A stretch of DNA of 64,000 nucleotides, taken from NCBI GenBank assembly GCA_937911865.1, contig CALDSK010000145.1, positions 35,040-99,039 on the forward strand. Direction: 5' to 3'. Position numbers and translations under genes: made by a program. A model generated the notes under the pieces. The model ran no database searches and was not told where the DNA came from. It was given only the letters and a program-made list of their open reading frames with translations. The stretch comes from an uncultured Synechococcus sp. GTDB lineage: Bacteria > Cyanobacteriota > Cyanobacteriia > Phormidesmidales > Phormidesmidaceae. Positions 8,924 through 17,435 of the stretch are shown piece by piece. How positions within the stretch are numbered: the first letter of the stretch is position 1; every line of letters begins with the position of its first letter.

Positions 8924-9982
8924 ATGACCATAGCAATGGGACAAGCGCCCGCCGCACGGGGGCGGTTTGACGTCCTCGATGACTGGCTAAAGCGCGACCG
9001 ATTTGTCTTTGTAGGTTGGTCTGGTTTGCTTCTATTCCCCTGCGCCTTCATGGCAATTGGTGGATGGATGACCGGCACGACCTTCGTCACCTCGTGGTAC
9101 ACCCACGGGCTGGCAAGCTCTTACCTAGAAGGCTGCAACTTCCTCACCGTTGCAGTCTCAACCCCCGCCGACAGCATGGGTCACTCCCTGCTGCTGCTGT
9201 GGGGCCCTGAAGCCCAGGGTTCGTTTGTTCGCTGGTGCCAGATTGGCGGCCTGTGGGCATTCGTCGCGCTGCACGGTGCGTTTGCACTGATTGGCTTCAT
9301 GCTGCGTCAGTTCGAGATTTCTCGACTGGTCGGCATTCGTCCTTACAACGCAATCGCCTTCAGTGGTCCGATTGCGGTGTTTGTGTCCGTATTCTTGATG
9401 TACCCGCTGGGTCAGTCCTCGTGGTTCTTCGCGCCAAGCTTCGGTGTGGCGGCGATTTTCCGCTTCTTGCTGTTCTTGCAGGGCTTCCACAACTGGACGC
9501 TGAACCCGTTCCACATGATGGGCGTAGCGGGCATCCTGGGTGGTGCGCTGCTGTGTGCCATTCACGGTGCGACGGTAGAGAACACGCTGTTCCAGGACAA
9601 CGAGAATGCGAACACGTTTCGAGCGTTTGAGCCGACTCAGTCGGAAGAGACGTATTCGATGGTGACAGCGAACCGATTCTGGTCTCAGATTTTCGGTATC
9701 GCGTTTAGCAACAAGCGCTGGTTGCACTTCTTCATGCTGTTCGTCCCCGTGACGGGCCTATGGATGAGTTCAATCGGCATCGTCGGTCTTGCACTGAACC
9801 TACGCGCCTATGACTTCGTGTCACAGGAAATCCGCGCAGCGGAAGACCCTGAGTTTGAGACCTTCTACACCAAGAACATCTTGTTGAACGAAGGTATTCG
9901 TGCATGGTTGAGTCCACAGGACCAGCCGCATGAGAAATTTGTATTCCCTGAAGAGGTACTCCCCCGTGGTAACGCTCTCTAA
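8924..9982 (+). CDS. psbD: Photosystem II reaction centre protein D2
   Basis: 352 residues, the usual D2 length. It forms the reaction-centre heterodimer with D1 in the thylakoid membrane and binds chlorophyll, pheophytin and plastoquinone QA. The sequence is close to canonical throughout: the N-terminal [17 protein letters not shown], the five membrane helices, the [12 protein letters not shown] segment with its metal and chlorophyll histidines, and the C-terminal [12 protein letters not shown]. The ATG follows AAGAGGA by a good spacing. The 3' end overlaps psbC by 17 bases, so the two are cotranscribed and translationally coupled. Confidence 0.99.
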   Translation: MTIAMGQAPAARGRFDVLDDWLKRDRFVFVGWSGLLLFPCAFMAIGGWMTGTTFVTSWYTHGLASSYLEGCNFLTVAVSTPADSMGHSLLLLWGPEAQGSFVRWCQIGGLWAFVALHGAFALIGFMLRQFEISRLVGIRPYNAIAFSGPIAVFVSVFLMYPLGQSSWFFAPSFGVAAIFRFLLFLQGFHNWTLNPFHMMGVAGILGGALLCAIHGATVENTLFQDNENANTFRAFEPTQSEETYSMVTANRFWSQIFGIAFSNKRWLHFFMLFVPVTGLWMSSIGIVGLALNLRAYDFVSQEIRAAEDPEFETFYTKNILLNEGIRAWLSPQDQPHEKFVFPEEVLPRGNAL

Positions 9983-11351
9983 TAACGGCTTCGTTGGCGG
10001 TGGCCGCGACCAGCCCTCCACCGGCTATGCCTGGTGGTCTGGTAACGCCCGCCTCATCGATTTGTCCGGTAAGCTGCTGGGTGCCCACGTCGCCCACGCA
10101 GGTCTAATCGTATTGTGGACCGGTGCGATGACTTTGTTTGAAGTCTCTCACTACATCCCTGAAAAACCAATGTACGAGCAGGGCTGCATTTTGCTGCCTC
10201 ACCTCGCAACCTTGGGCTGGGGCGTCGGCCCTGGCGGTGAAGTTATCAACCTATTCCCCTACTTTGTAGTGGGTGTACTTCACCTTATCTCTTCTGCAGT
10301 TCTTGGCCTTGGCGGCGTGTATCACGCCCTCCGCGGTCCTGAAACACTTGAAGAGTACTCCAGCTTCTTTAGCCAAGACTGGAAAGACAAGAACCAGATG
10401 ACTAACATCATCGGCTATCACCTCATCCTGCTGGGCTTGGGTGCGTTCTTGCTCGTAATCAAAGCCTGCTTCCTCGGTGGCGTTTATGACACCTGGGCAC
10501 CAGGCGGTGGTGACGTTCGTGTAATCACGAACCCCACCTTGAATCCTGCGGTTATCTTCGGCTATCTCACCACGTCTCCGTTTGGCGGCGAGGGTTGGAT
10601 TGTCGGCGTTAACAACATGGAAGACATCATCGGTGGTCATATTTGGATTGGCCTCATCTGTATCTCCGGTGGCGTATTCCACATTTTGACCAAGCCCTTT
10701 GGCTGGGCACGTCGCGCCCTCATTTGGAACGGTGAGGCATACCTCTCCTACTCCATTGGTGCTGTGTCCTTGATGGCCTTCATCTGTGCTTGTTACGTGT
10801 GGTTCAACAACACTGCTTACCCCAGTGAGTTCTACGGCCCAACCAACGCTGAAGCTTCCCAGGCTCAGGCCATGACTTTCTTGGTTCGTGACCAACGCCT
10901 CGGTGCCAACATTGGTTCTGCCCAAGGTCCAACTGGTTTGGGTAAGTACCTCATGCGCTCCCCAACTGGAGAGATCATCTTCGGTGGTGAGACTATGCGT
11001 TTCTGGGACTTCGACGGTCCTTGGCTCGCACCTTTACGTGGCACAAACGGCCTCGATCTTGACAAGCTCAAGAACGACATCCAGCCATGGCAGGTACGAC
11101 GCGCAGCTGAGTACATGACTCACGCGCCCAACGCTTCTATTAACTCTGTAGGCGGCATCATCACAGAAGTTAACTCCGTTAACTTCGTTAACCCCCGTCA
11201 GTGGTTGGCTTCCTTCCACTTCGTAATGGCCTTCTTCTTCTTAGTAGGTCACCTATGGCATGCGGGCCGCGCCCGCGCCGCTGAAGGTGGTTTCGAGAAA
11301 GGTCTAGACCGCGAATCAGAGCCAGTATTGGCAATGCCTGACCTCGACTAA
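9966..11351 (+). CDS. psbC: Photosystem II CP43 chlorophyll-binding protein
   Basis: 461 residues. Six-helix inner antenna protein of photosystem II. It starts at the GTG at 9966, inside psbD, as is general for psbC. The GAAGAGG in psbD, about nine bases upstream, serves as ribosome site. An upstream ATG in the same frame (9930) would add 12 residues but lacks support. Key segments are GGRDQ near the N-terminus, [16 protein letters not shown] with the large lumenal loop motif [10 protein letters not shown], and the C-terminal [14 protein letters not shown] hairpin terminator follows 46 bases after the stop. Confidence 0.98.
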   Translation: MVTLSNNGFVGGGRDQPSTGYAWWSGNARLIDLSGKLLGAHVAHAGLIVLWTGAMTLFEVSHYIPEKPMYEQGCILLPHLATLGWGVGPGGEVINLFPYFVVGVLHLISSAVLGLGGVYHALRGPETLEEYSSFFSQDWKDKNQMTNIIGYHLILLGLGAFLLVIKACFLGGVYDTWAPGGGDVRVITNPTLNPAVIFGYLTTSPFGGEGWIVGVNNMEDIIGGHIWIGLICISGGVFHILTKPFGWARRALIWNGEAYLSYSIGAVSLMAFICACYVWFNNTAYPSEFYGPTNAEASQAQAMTFLVRDQRLGANIGSAQGPTGLGKYLMRSPTGEIIFGGETMRFWDFDGPWLAPLRGTNGLDLDKLKNDIQPWQVRRAAEYMTHAPNASINSVGGIITEVNSVNFVNPRQWLASFHFVMAFFFLVGHLWHAGRARAAEGGFEKGLDRESEPVLAMPDLD

Positions 11352-11397
11352 TTAGCTAATCGCCTTCAAGCGATGACCTGAATAGAAAAGGCTAGTA

Positions 11398-11435
11398 GAA
11401 AGCCTCTCATCGCTGCGATGAGAGGCTTTCTTTTT
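11398..11435 (+). terminator. Intrinsic terminator of psbDC
   Basis: GAAAGCCTCTCATCG pairs perfectly with CGATGAGAGGCTTTC around a 3-base loop (15-bp stem) and is followed by TTTTT. Confidence 0.95.
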
Positions 11436-11589
11436 GCACAACCACTCTCCGCTCGGTCACTACTGCTTAGCGTCGCGCGCGACGGTTTCACCCACCGGCA
11501 ACCCAATCGGCACCTTCAAAATTACACGGCATTCTCTTGTGCAGGGGGTGTGGGGGCGTTGAGGCCCCCACGAACAGGAGGGTCATAGG

Positions 11590-11632
11590 GAGGAAATCCC
11601 TAAATCTTGCCGCCTTGCCTCTTGCCTCTTAC
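11590..11632 (+). repeat. Dispersed intergenic repeat, copy 2 (about 43 bp)
   Basis: It matches the reverse complement of 2878-2920 almost base for base. The 3' half contains CTTGCCGCCTTGCCTCTTGCCTCTT, a run of 7-bp CTTGCCT-like units. Confidence 0.75.
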
Positions 11633-11635
11633 CCT

Positions 11636-11700
11636 AAAAGCAATACGTAAGAGCAACACGCAAGAACAACACGTAAAAGCAATCCACAAGAACATCCCAA
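11636..11700. repeat. 13-bp tandem repeat, 5 units
   Basis: Units of the form AARARCAAYACGY begin at 11636, 11649, 11662, 11675 and 11688. The array ends about ten bases before the ATG at 11711. Confidence 0.85.
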
Positions 11701-11710
11701 AAAAGACGCC

Positions 11711-12010
11711 ATGCTCAACGCCCCCTACTACCTTCTTCGCTCCAAATCCACCGGTAAATACCTCATCGCCCGCCCCCCAGTCGAAGGCGAACACCCCGAA
11801 GCTCCCACCAACCCCTTCCTCCTCCTCTTCATCGCCGACTACGATGCCCTCAGCTACCTCAACGCCCCCGCCAAAGCCCACGCCACCCAATTCTCCGTAG
11901 AATACTGCGACCAAACCAAAATTAAAGGAATCTGCGATCGCTGGAGCTACAAAGGCATCGGCATCGTTAACGATCCACTCGTTCCCCGAGTCGAATTCAT
12001 GAGCCTCTAA
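11711..12010 (+). CDS. Conserved cyanobacterial protein of unknown function
   Basis: 99 residues, soluble, with no signal peptide. The N-terminus APYYLLRSKSTGKYLIARP, a hydrophobic central strand FLLLFIADYDALSYL and a C-terminus ending VEFMSL fit a small alpha/beta protein. I recall similar unnamed proteins in other cyanobacteria, but know no function. No Shine-Dalgarno sequence is visible; the upstream 60 bases are a 13-bp repeat array. The stop codon lies in a 16-bp direct duplication (12002-12033). Confidence 0.65.
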   Translation: MLNAPYYLLRSKSTGKYLIARPPVEGEHPEAPTNPFLLLFIADYDALSYLNAPAKAHATQFSVEYCDQTKIKGICDRWSYKGIGIVNDPLVPRVEFMSL

Positions 12011-12033
12011 ATCCATAAGCCTCTAGCTCTCTA
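12002..12033. repeat. 16-bp direct duplication spanning a stop codon
   Basis: AGCCTCTAAATCCATA (12002-12017) is followed by AGCCTCTAGCTCTCTA (12018-12033). The first copy holds the TAA stop of the gene at 11711-12010. Confidence 0.65.
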
Positions 12034-12043
12034 GGCCGCCAAC

Positions 12044-12712
12044 TCACAAACTCAAAGACTCAATCCAATCTCCCAACCCACTCAAAATCAGCTGCACCCC
12101 AATCGCCATGACAAACAACCCCAACAACCGACTCAACGCCTGAATTCCCCCCGCGCCCAACCACTTCAGCAACAAACTAGAAAACCGCAGAGAAACATAA
12201 ATCACCAACCCAATTAGCCCAATCGCAACCCCCGCCGCTAGCAAATTCCACATTGTCCGTACCGCATCCGCGCCTCGGCTCGCCTCAGCCGCCAATCCCA
12301 ACGCCACTGCGATCGCACCTGGCCCCGCCAGCAAAGGAATCGTCATCGGCATAAACGAAATATCCTCATGCTCCACTGCCCGATGAGTTGCATCTTCATT
12401 TTCCAACTCACTCATTTTTGAGTCAGCATTCATCGTGTGCCAGGCTGCATGAAACACAACAATTCCCCCGGCAATCCGCACAACCTCTAGCGAGATACCA
12501 AAAAAACTGAGGATGCCCCCACCGACTAGCAAAAAGCCGACCAGCAGCAAAATGACATTGAGGGCAATTTGCTGAGCATAGCTGTGTCGTAAAGAGTCCG
12601 GAATGCCTGCCGTGAGTACCAGGAAAATTGGCACACCCCCAATCGGGTCAATAACCGGAAATAGTGCTGCAATACTGCCCAAAACGAAGTCGACAAAATC
12701 TGGAATGGGCAC
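12044..12712 (-). CDS. MarC/YhgN (UPF0056) family inner-membrane protein
   Basis: 222 residues with about six hydrophobic helices. The family signature PVIDPIGGVPIFLVLT is near the N-terminus (residues 19-34), and the second half carries MTIPLLAGPGAIAVAL. This family was once linked to multiple antibiotic resistance, but its transport role remains unsettled. Plasma membrane location is expected. The GNAT gene lies 39 bases upstream on the same strand, so the two may be cotranscribed. Confidence 0.9.
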   Translation of the reverse strand: MPIPDFVDFVLGSIAALFPVIDPIGGVPIFLVLTAGIPDSLRHSYAQQIALNVILLLVGFLLVGGGILSFFGISLEVVRIAGGIVVFHAAWHTMNADSKMSELENEDATHRAVEHEDISFMPMTIPLLAGPGAIAVALGLAAEASRGADAVRTMWNLLAAGVAIGLIGLVIYVSLRFSSLLLKWLGAGGIQALSRLLGLFVMAIGVQLILSGLGDWIESLSL

Positions 12713-12751
12713 AAGCCGACCTCACTTAGAAAACAGCACAGTCACTCTTTT

Positions 12752-13258
12752 TTACTCAAACCTTCTCAGCATATTGAGAGAGTATTGTCCTCTGCGATTG
12801 ACGATTTCAGATCCTGCTACTGCGATAAATCCCAGTCGTTCGTATAGCCGCAGAGCCGGGTTATCTGACTGAGTGCTTAATGATATTGCAGGGAACCTGC
12901 CTTGCGCCATTTGCAGCAGCTGCTTCAACAGCGCCGTCCCAATGCCTTGTCCGCGGTTTTCTGGAATAACTGCGATCGCCAGCTCCGGCACCTCATCAGC
13001 CACATAGCCATAGCCGTGATCGCCTTCCGACCATAGCCGCACCCAAGCCGCGCCTACCGGCATCCCTGCCTGCTCGGCAATCACGCCCACATCACCCGTC
13101 CGTCCCCAGCCAGCGACATATCGCACCAAATCAGCATTCGCCTTCACCCCAGACAAAGACGACTCATGCGCCGCATACATCAACATCGTCCACAGTGTAG
13201 GCTCATCTTTAGCCTTCGAGGGACGAATCAGAATCTCAGTCGTCATTTCCTCAGTCAT
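12752..13258 (-). CDS. GNAT-family N-acetyltransferase
   Basis: 168 residues. The acetyl-CoA-binding motif is ENRGQGIGTALLKQLL (Q/R-x-x-G-x-G/A), preceded by the ELAIAVIPE strand and followed by a C-terminal LRLYERLGF motif. The substrate cannot be told from sequence. It lies directly downstream of a toxin-antitoxin pair on the same strand (30 bases) and upstream of the MarC-type gene. A GNAT toxin is unlikely, because its own antitoxin (RHH/DUF1778 type) is absent. Confidence 0.88.
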   Translation of the reverse strand: MTEEMTTEILIRPSKAKDEPTLWTMLMYAAHESSLSGVKANADLVRYVAGWGRTGDVGVIAEQAGMPVGAAWVRLWSEGDHGYGYVADEVPELAIAVIPENRGQGIGTALLKQLLQMAQGRFPAISLSTQSDNPALRLYERLGFIAVAGSEIVNRRGQYSLNMLRRFE

Positions 13259-13287
13259 TTATCGGTAGCTCAGACACAAACCGACTT

Positions 13288-13548
13288 CTAATCGTACACA
13301 TCTCGACGGTGCCCAACTCTTTGTATCGAGATAATAGATATTTCAGCCATAAAAGAATATACAACCCTGTAGTCACCAACTCTGAGTTTAAACAGGCCAC
13401 TCAAGTCACCTGTTAGTGGTTGAGGAACTAAAGACTCAAAATGCTCTCCTAACCACGCTATCTTCTTCAAAATGCGTGTTCTAACTTGACTGTTCAGTTT
13501 CTTCAAGTCTTTCATTGCAGTATCTGAGATCTCGACCTTGTAGCTCAT
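13288..13548 (-). CDS. RelE/ParE-superfamily toxin
   Basis: 86 residues with the usual order of the family: VEISDTAMKDLKKL at the N-terminus, a basic middle, the LKVGDYRVVYSF-like core (here FKLRVGDYRVVYSF), and the C-terminal VGHRRDVYD. Such toxins cleave mRNA at the ribosome or inhibit gyrase; the RelE/YafQ-like tail favours mRNA cleavage, but this is inference. The start ATG overlaps the antitoxin stop (ATGA), so the pair is translationally coupled. Confidence 0.9.
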   Translation of the reverse strand: MSYKVEISDTAMKDLKKLNSQVRTRILKKIAWLGEHFESLVPQPLTGDLSGLFKLRVGDYRVVYSFMAEISIISIQRVGHRRDVYD

Positions 13549-13778
13549 CCTAGATCTACGCCTAGCTCTTTAGCTGCGTCTGCCAAGGGCGTACCTCGTT
13601 CACCCATTTGAGTTCTTTTAAAAGATTCAAGCAGCTCAGTTACAAATTCTGCTTTGAGTGTTTTGCCAGCATCGGGATCGATACTTTCTATTTCAGAAAG
13701 CATCGAATCAAACATCTCAGAAACAGTCTCTCGAATAAGAAGTTTTAGCTCTTCGACAGTCAAATCAGAAACTAGCAT
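13545..13778 (-). CDS. Antitoxin of the RelE/ParE-type pair
   Basis: 77 residues, acidic and helical, beginning MLVSDLTVEELKLLIRE and ending in a flexible GERGTPLADAAKELGVDLG tail. Cyanobacterial antitoxins paired with RelE-like toxins often look like this. It precedes the toxin and overlaps it by 4 bases. The acidic N-terminal helices would provide dimerisation and the tail would wrap the toxin; this is inferred from position. Confidence 0.85.
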   Translation of the reverse strand: MLVSDLTVEELKLLIRETVSEMFDSMLSEIESIDPDAGKTLKAEFVTELLESFKRTQMGERGTPLADAAKELGVDLG

Positions 13779-13843
13779 ATGCTTTCACTCAAATGCAAAT
13801 AGGCTCTCATCATATTTGAAAATTTGGTAGCCCGAGTGATTGA

Positions 13844-14260
13844 CTAATATCTTCGACCTTCGCGGTAAACGTACATATTAATAGCGGCGATTGCAAAACA
13901 AATCATAAAAATCATCAGCCGAATTCCATATATCGGCTCATTGATCAACCGGCCATCTGCAAACAAGGGCGTTAGCGATGGCTCCAGCTTCGCCAGCGCA
14001 AATCCTGTGATAAAGGCCGTAATCGTCGACATCGCCTGAGAGAACTTCTTAATCTCCTGACTCGTACTCGGCGAAATCAAAAATCCTACCAGCCAACCGG
14101 TCGCCCAGCCCGCCGTCCCAATCAGCACCGTCTGCGCAAACCCCTCATCACCTAGTTCCTCGTGCACAGTGCGGGCAATCCATAGCACCACCCCAAACAC
14201 AACAAACCCAATCAGCAGGCTGGCAAAAGAACGCGCTTGATTCATAGATCGCCTGCCCAT
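13844..14260 (-). CDS. Four-helix membrane protein, unknown function
   Basis: 138 residues, with four predicted membrane helices: near residues 13-30, 42-62, a less hydrophobic third at 80-92, and 113-132. No known family motif is visible. The annotated start is the first ATG; a second ATG five codons on (14245) is equally possible. It lies just upstream (24 bases) of the ABC permease on the same strand, so coexpression is likely, though no functional link is known. Confidence 0.65.
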   Translation of the reverse strand: MGRRSMNQARSFASLLIGFVVFGVVLWIARTVHEELGDEGFAQTVLIGTAGWATGWLVGFLISPSTSQEIKKFSQAMSTITAFITGFALAKLEPSLTPLFADGRLINEPIYGIRLMIFMICFAIAAINMYVYREGRRY

Positions 14261-14284
14261 TGCTTACCTTAAGAACGTACTCAA

Positions 14285-15340
14285 TCAATTCAATCGCGAA
14301 AGCTTGATCCGAGGGTCTACAAACGACAGCAGCAAGTCTGCCAACAAGTTGCCGACAATCAGCATCACCGCCCCCAGCACCAAACTCGCCATGATCAAAA
14401 ACAAGTCCTGCGCCTGCACGGCCTCTAGCGTTAGCGTGCCAAGCCCTGGCCAGCTAAAGTAAGTCTCAATAATAAAAGAGCCGCTGATTAGAGACGAAAA
14501 CTCAAATCCCAAAATTGTAATTAACGGGTTAACTGCGTTGCGCAACGCATGCACATAAATCACTCTATTCTCCGGCAATCCCTTTGCCCTTGCCGTCTGA
14601 ATATAATCTTGGCGCAACACATCTAACAGCTGACCGCGCATCAGCCGCTGCAGCCCCGCAAAGCTGGTAATACTCAACGCCAATGTCGGCAAAATTAAAT
14701 GCCAGGCCACATCCAAAAACTTACCAATCAAGTTGAGATCTTCGTGATAAAGGCTCGTACGTCCGCCCACTGGGAACAAAGGCGCTGTGGCCTGCGCAAA
14801 GAACAGCAGTAACAGTCCGGTAATAATCGTTGGAAACCCTTGGCCGATGTAGCTCATCACCCGCAAAAAGCGATCGACAAAATTGTTTTGATTGACCGCG
14901 CTGATGATACCTAGCGGAATTGCGATCGCCCAGGTGACAGCAATAGAGGCTATCGACAGCAGGATTGTATTGTGCACCCGCTCCCAGAATATCTCCATAG
15001 CCGGGCGGTTATATGCAATACTTCGAGCTTTATCACCTTGGGTGACCACCTGCCGCAGCCAAAGAAAATACTGAGTCCACACCGGTTGATCTAGCCCGAA
15101 GCGCGTCTCTAAATCCGAAATCGTCTCCGGCGTTATCTGCGGATTTTGACGAAATGGCGTCAGAAAATCGCCCGGTGCGAGCTGCACAATCAAAAAGCTA
15201 AAGATGCTTGCCAATAGCAGCGTTAGCAATCCCTGAAATAATCGCTTCACAATGTAGCGAGTCGTTTCGCTCAAAAAGAAATCTCGCACTGCTAATCCAA
15301 CCTTAGTCGGCAAAGAAAGTTGATTAGTGGAGGAAGTCAT
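14285..15340 (-). CDS. DppB/OppB-type ABC transporter permease
   Basis: 351 residues. It has six membrane helices of the peptide/nickel transporter permease family, and the N-terminal YIVKRLFQGLLTLLLASIFSFLIVQLAPGD, characteristic of DppB. The coupling EAA loop is QDYIQTARAKGLPENRVIYVHALRNA. It imports peptides, nickel or similar substrates with a second permease, ATPases and a binding protein, none of which are encoded nearby. In cyanobacteria these subunits are often scattered, so this need not be a remnant. Confidence 0.93.
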   Translation of the reverse strand: MTSSTNQLSLPTKVGLAVRDFFLSETTRYIVKRLFQGLLTLLLASIFSFLIVQLAPGDFLTPFRQNPQITPETISDLETRFGLDQPVWTQYFLWLRQVVTQGDKARSIAYNRPAMEIFWERVHNTILLSIASIAVTWAIAIPLGIISAVNQNNFVDRFLRVMSYIGQGFPTIITGLLLLFFAQATAPLFPVGGRTSLYHEDLNLIGKFLDVAWHLILPTLALSITSFAGLQRLMRGQLLDVLRQDYIQTARAKGLPENRVIYVHALRNAVNPLITILGFEFSSLISGSFIIETYFSWPGLGTLTLEAVQAQDLFLIMASLVLGAVMLIVGNLLADLLLSFVDPRIKLSRLN

Positions 15341-15456
15341 AGCGCTCGGGAATGCGTAAGGTCAGTATCTTAATACGTTTGGCTCTTGTAAGGCGATTTT
15401 CAGAAGCAATTTTCAGTCTTTCCTGGCTATTTAAAGAAGCGGTCACCCCAACAGGC

Positions 15457-15501
15457 AATCAAAGCCTAGTTAATCAAAGCCTAGATCACCAAAGCCTAGT
15501 A
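15457..15501. repeat. 15-bp tandem repeat running into a stop codon, 3 units
   Basis: Units 15457-15471 (AATCAAAGCCTAGTT), 15472-15486 and 15487-15501. The last unit contains the stop codon of apt (15496-15498 on the minus strand). Confidence 0.85.
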
Positions 15502-16011
15502 GGTAAGCAAGCTTTTTATCGGCACGCCGCTCGGTAACTTATTGCGCCCCTCAAGCCCTTCAAGCTCAATTACAAAAACAAATCCAGCCACGGTTGCTCC
15601 TGCTTTTGTTACCAAATCTGCCGCCGCCTGAGCGGTTCCACCGGTCGCCAGCAAATCATCTACAATCACAACCTCAGCACCAGAGGCAAAGGCATCTTGA
15701 TGGACCTCTAGCTTATCTTCACCGTATTCGAGGGAATAAGCTACGCTGTGCACCGCCCGAGGCAGCTTACCCGCCTTCCGAATCGGCACGAATCCTTGAT
15801 TCAGCTGTTGAGCAATCGGCATACCAAAAATAAACCCTCGTGATTCAATCCCCGCAATGCAAGCAGGTGACAACGCCTTGGCATAGGTGCTCATCTCAGA
15901 AACCGAGTAGGCTAGGCCCGCAGGATTTTGCAGCAGCGACGTAATATCGCGAAAGATAATGCCTGGCTGCGGAAAGTCTGGAATATCTGTAATCAGAGCC
16001 TTGAGATCCAT
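15496..16011 (-). CDS. apt: Adenine phosphoribosyltransferase
   Basis: 171 residues, the usual length. It salvages adenine to AMP with PRPP. The PRPP-binding motif VVIVDDLLATGGTA lies in the second half, and the N-terminal DIPDFPQPGIIFRDIT is diagnostic. The ATG at 16011 is chosen because GAGGAAGG lies seven bases upstream and the protein then matches the family start (MDLKALITDIPDF). The frame stays open for 37 more codons upstream, but this extension has no family support. The 3' end is embedded in a 15-bp repeat array. corA lies upstream on the same strand. Confidence 0.95.
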   Translation of the reverse strand: MDLKALITDIPDFPQPGIIFRDITSLLQNPAGLAYSVSEMSTYAKALSPACIAGIESRGFIFGMPIAQQLNQGFVPIRKAGKLPRAVHSVAYSLEYGEDKLEVHQDAFASGAEVVIVDDLLATGGTAQAAADLVTKAGATVAGFVFVIELEGLEGRNKLPSGVPIKSLLTY

Positions 16012-16133
16012 ATCAGAACCTTCCTCGCGCTTTTTCGGGAGTTTTGTCAGGGGTATCTTAGCAGGCCATCGCTCGGGCAGCTGTCTAAACGTACTGCCGA
16101 ATATTCCAACCGAACATTCCATAAAACATCTAC

Positions 16134-17336
16134 CTACGGCCTGGGCAGCTTTGCGTCTACCGTATTGTCAAACCAACCTTTGCGCCAGAAATAGAAAGAT
16201 AGGCTAAGTGCGATCGCGACCATCACCCCCCAGCAAAACGGATAGCCCCAGTAGGCGTTCAACTCTGGCATATTCCAGGGGGAGACATCTGGGTTGAAGT
16301 TCATGCCGTACACACCCACAATGAATGTCAGCGGAATAAAAATCGACGAAATCACCGTCAGTGTTTTCATTACCTCGTTCATCCGATTGCTGACAGAAGA
16401 TAGGTACACATCCATCAGATTTGCCGTCAGCTCCCGGTAAGTCTCCACAATATCGAGCACCTGCACCACGTGGTCGTAGCAGTCTTGCAAATACACTCTT
16501 ACCTCCGGACGAATCAGCGTAGAGCCATCGCGCACCAGCTGACTAAGCGCATTGCGCTGCGGCCAAATCGAACGCCGCAGACTCATCAGCTCTCGCCGCA
16601 CCCGGTAAAGCTTCTGTACCGTTTGCCGCGTCGGATTGAAAATCACCTCATCTTCCAATGACTCTATATATTCGCCATAGTCTTCGAGTACGGGGAAGTA
16701 GGCATCAATTACCGCATCCCACAGCGCATAGGCCAAATAGTCAGCCCCCTGATGCCGGATAGCACCCTGACCAATTCGAATCCGGTTACGCACCGCGTCC
16801 AGGCAGTCTTGGTCTAATTCTTCTTGTACAGTCAGCAGGTAATTCTTGCCCAACACCAGACTCAGCTGTTCGCTTTTAAAGCGGATCGCCTCATCGCCCG
16901 CGTGAGAATCGACCATCACCATCCGCGTAATCATCACTAGCTGGTCTTCATAATGCTCAACCTTGGGCCGCTGCGGCACGTTCACCACATCTTCTAGCAC
17001 CAGCGGATGCAAACGAAACACTTCACCTAGCCGGTTGAGCACGTCTTCATTCCCTAAGCCCTGCAAATCTATCCAGGAAACCGATTCTGAATCGAGATAG
17101 CTCAAGGCGGCTTCTGGGGTGTCGATCGGTGTGCAGATGGCAGTGCGATCGCTGTAGTCGATCAGCGTCAGCTCCGTGGGTGAAGCATCCTCATCGATTA
17201 CTAACGTGCCAGGAGCGGTGCCAATTTCATCGTAGTGATAGTCCCAATGGCGGCGGTCTTCTTCCTGCTGTGCCGCGATCAAAGCGCTGGCTTGGACATG
17301 GGCACTGGTCCAATTATTCTGTCTGGCCTTTTTCAT
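16134..17336 (-). CDS. corA: CorA-family magnesium/cobalt transporter
   Basis: 400 residues. The large N-terminal cytosolic domain is followed by two C-terminal membrane helices. The pore signature Y-G-M-N lies between them (VYGMNFNPD), and the preceding long helix includes MNEVMKTLTVISSIFIPLTFIVG. Forms pentamers that take up Mg2+ across the plasma membrane. The first 40 residues are variable. No operon partner is evident. Confidence 0.94.
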   Translation of the reverse strand: MKKARQNNWTSAHVQASALIAAQQEEDRRHWDYHYDEIGTAPGTLVIDEDASPTELTLIDYSDRTAICTPIDTPEAALSYLDSESVSWIDLQGLGNEDVLNRLGEVFRLHPLVLEDVVNVPQRPKVEHYEDQLVMITRMVMVDSHAGDEAIRFKSEQLSLVLGKNYLLTVQEELDQDCLDAVRNRIRIGQGAIRHQGADYLAYALWDAVIDAYFPVLEDYGEYIESLEDEVIFNPTRQTVQKLYRVRRELMSLRRSIWPQRNALSQLVRDGSTLIRPEVRVYLQDCYDHVVQVLDIVETYRELTANLMDVYLSSVSNRMNEVMKTLTVISSIFIPLTFIVGVYGMNFNPDVSPWNMPELNAYWGYPFCWGVMVAIALSLSFYFWRKGWFDNTVDAKLPRP

Positions 17337-17435
17337 TACGCTCCGGTTATTGAATGAATCGATGAGCTATTATGTTTCCGTCTTTACGCTTATCTATTCA
17401 AGTAACTGTTCAAATTAGAGAGAAATCAGTACCCA

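Larger units (their letters stand above)
11352..11710. other. Repeat-rich spacer after psbC
   Basis: 359 bases without a gene. It holds the psbC terminator, a small GC hairpin (11550-11571, GTGGGGGC/GCCCCCAC), the second copy of the dispersed repeat (11590-11632) and a 13-bp tandem array (11636-11700) that runs up to the next start codon. Confidence 0.7.

Noticed and set aside
8924..11351. Idea that psbD-psbC belong to a far-red-light photoacclimation cluster
   Set aside because: No other genes of such a cluster are nearby, and the neighbour ycf4 and near-canonical proteins fit the standard locus.
11600..12016. 138-codon minus-strand frame opposite the gene at 11711
   Set aside because: The plus-strand frame has the more natural protein composition; this one is Gly/Glu/Val-rich as expected for an antisense frame and spans repeat DNA.
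14285..15340. Possibility that the ABC permease gene is a remnant
   Set aside because: The frame is full length with an intact EAA loop; scattered transporter genes are normal in cyanobacteria.
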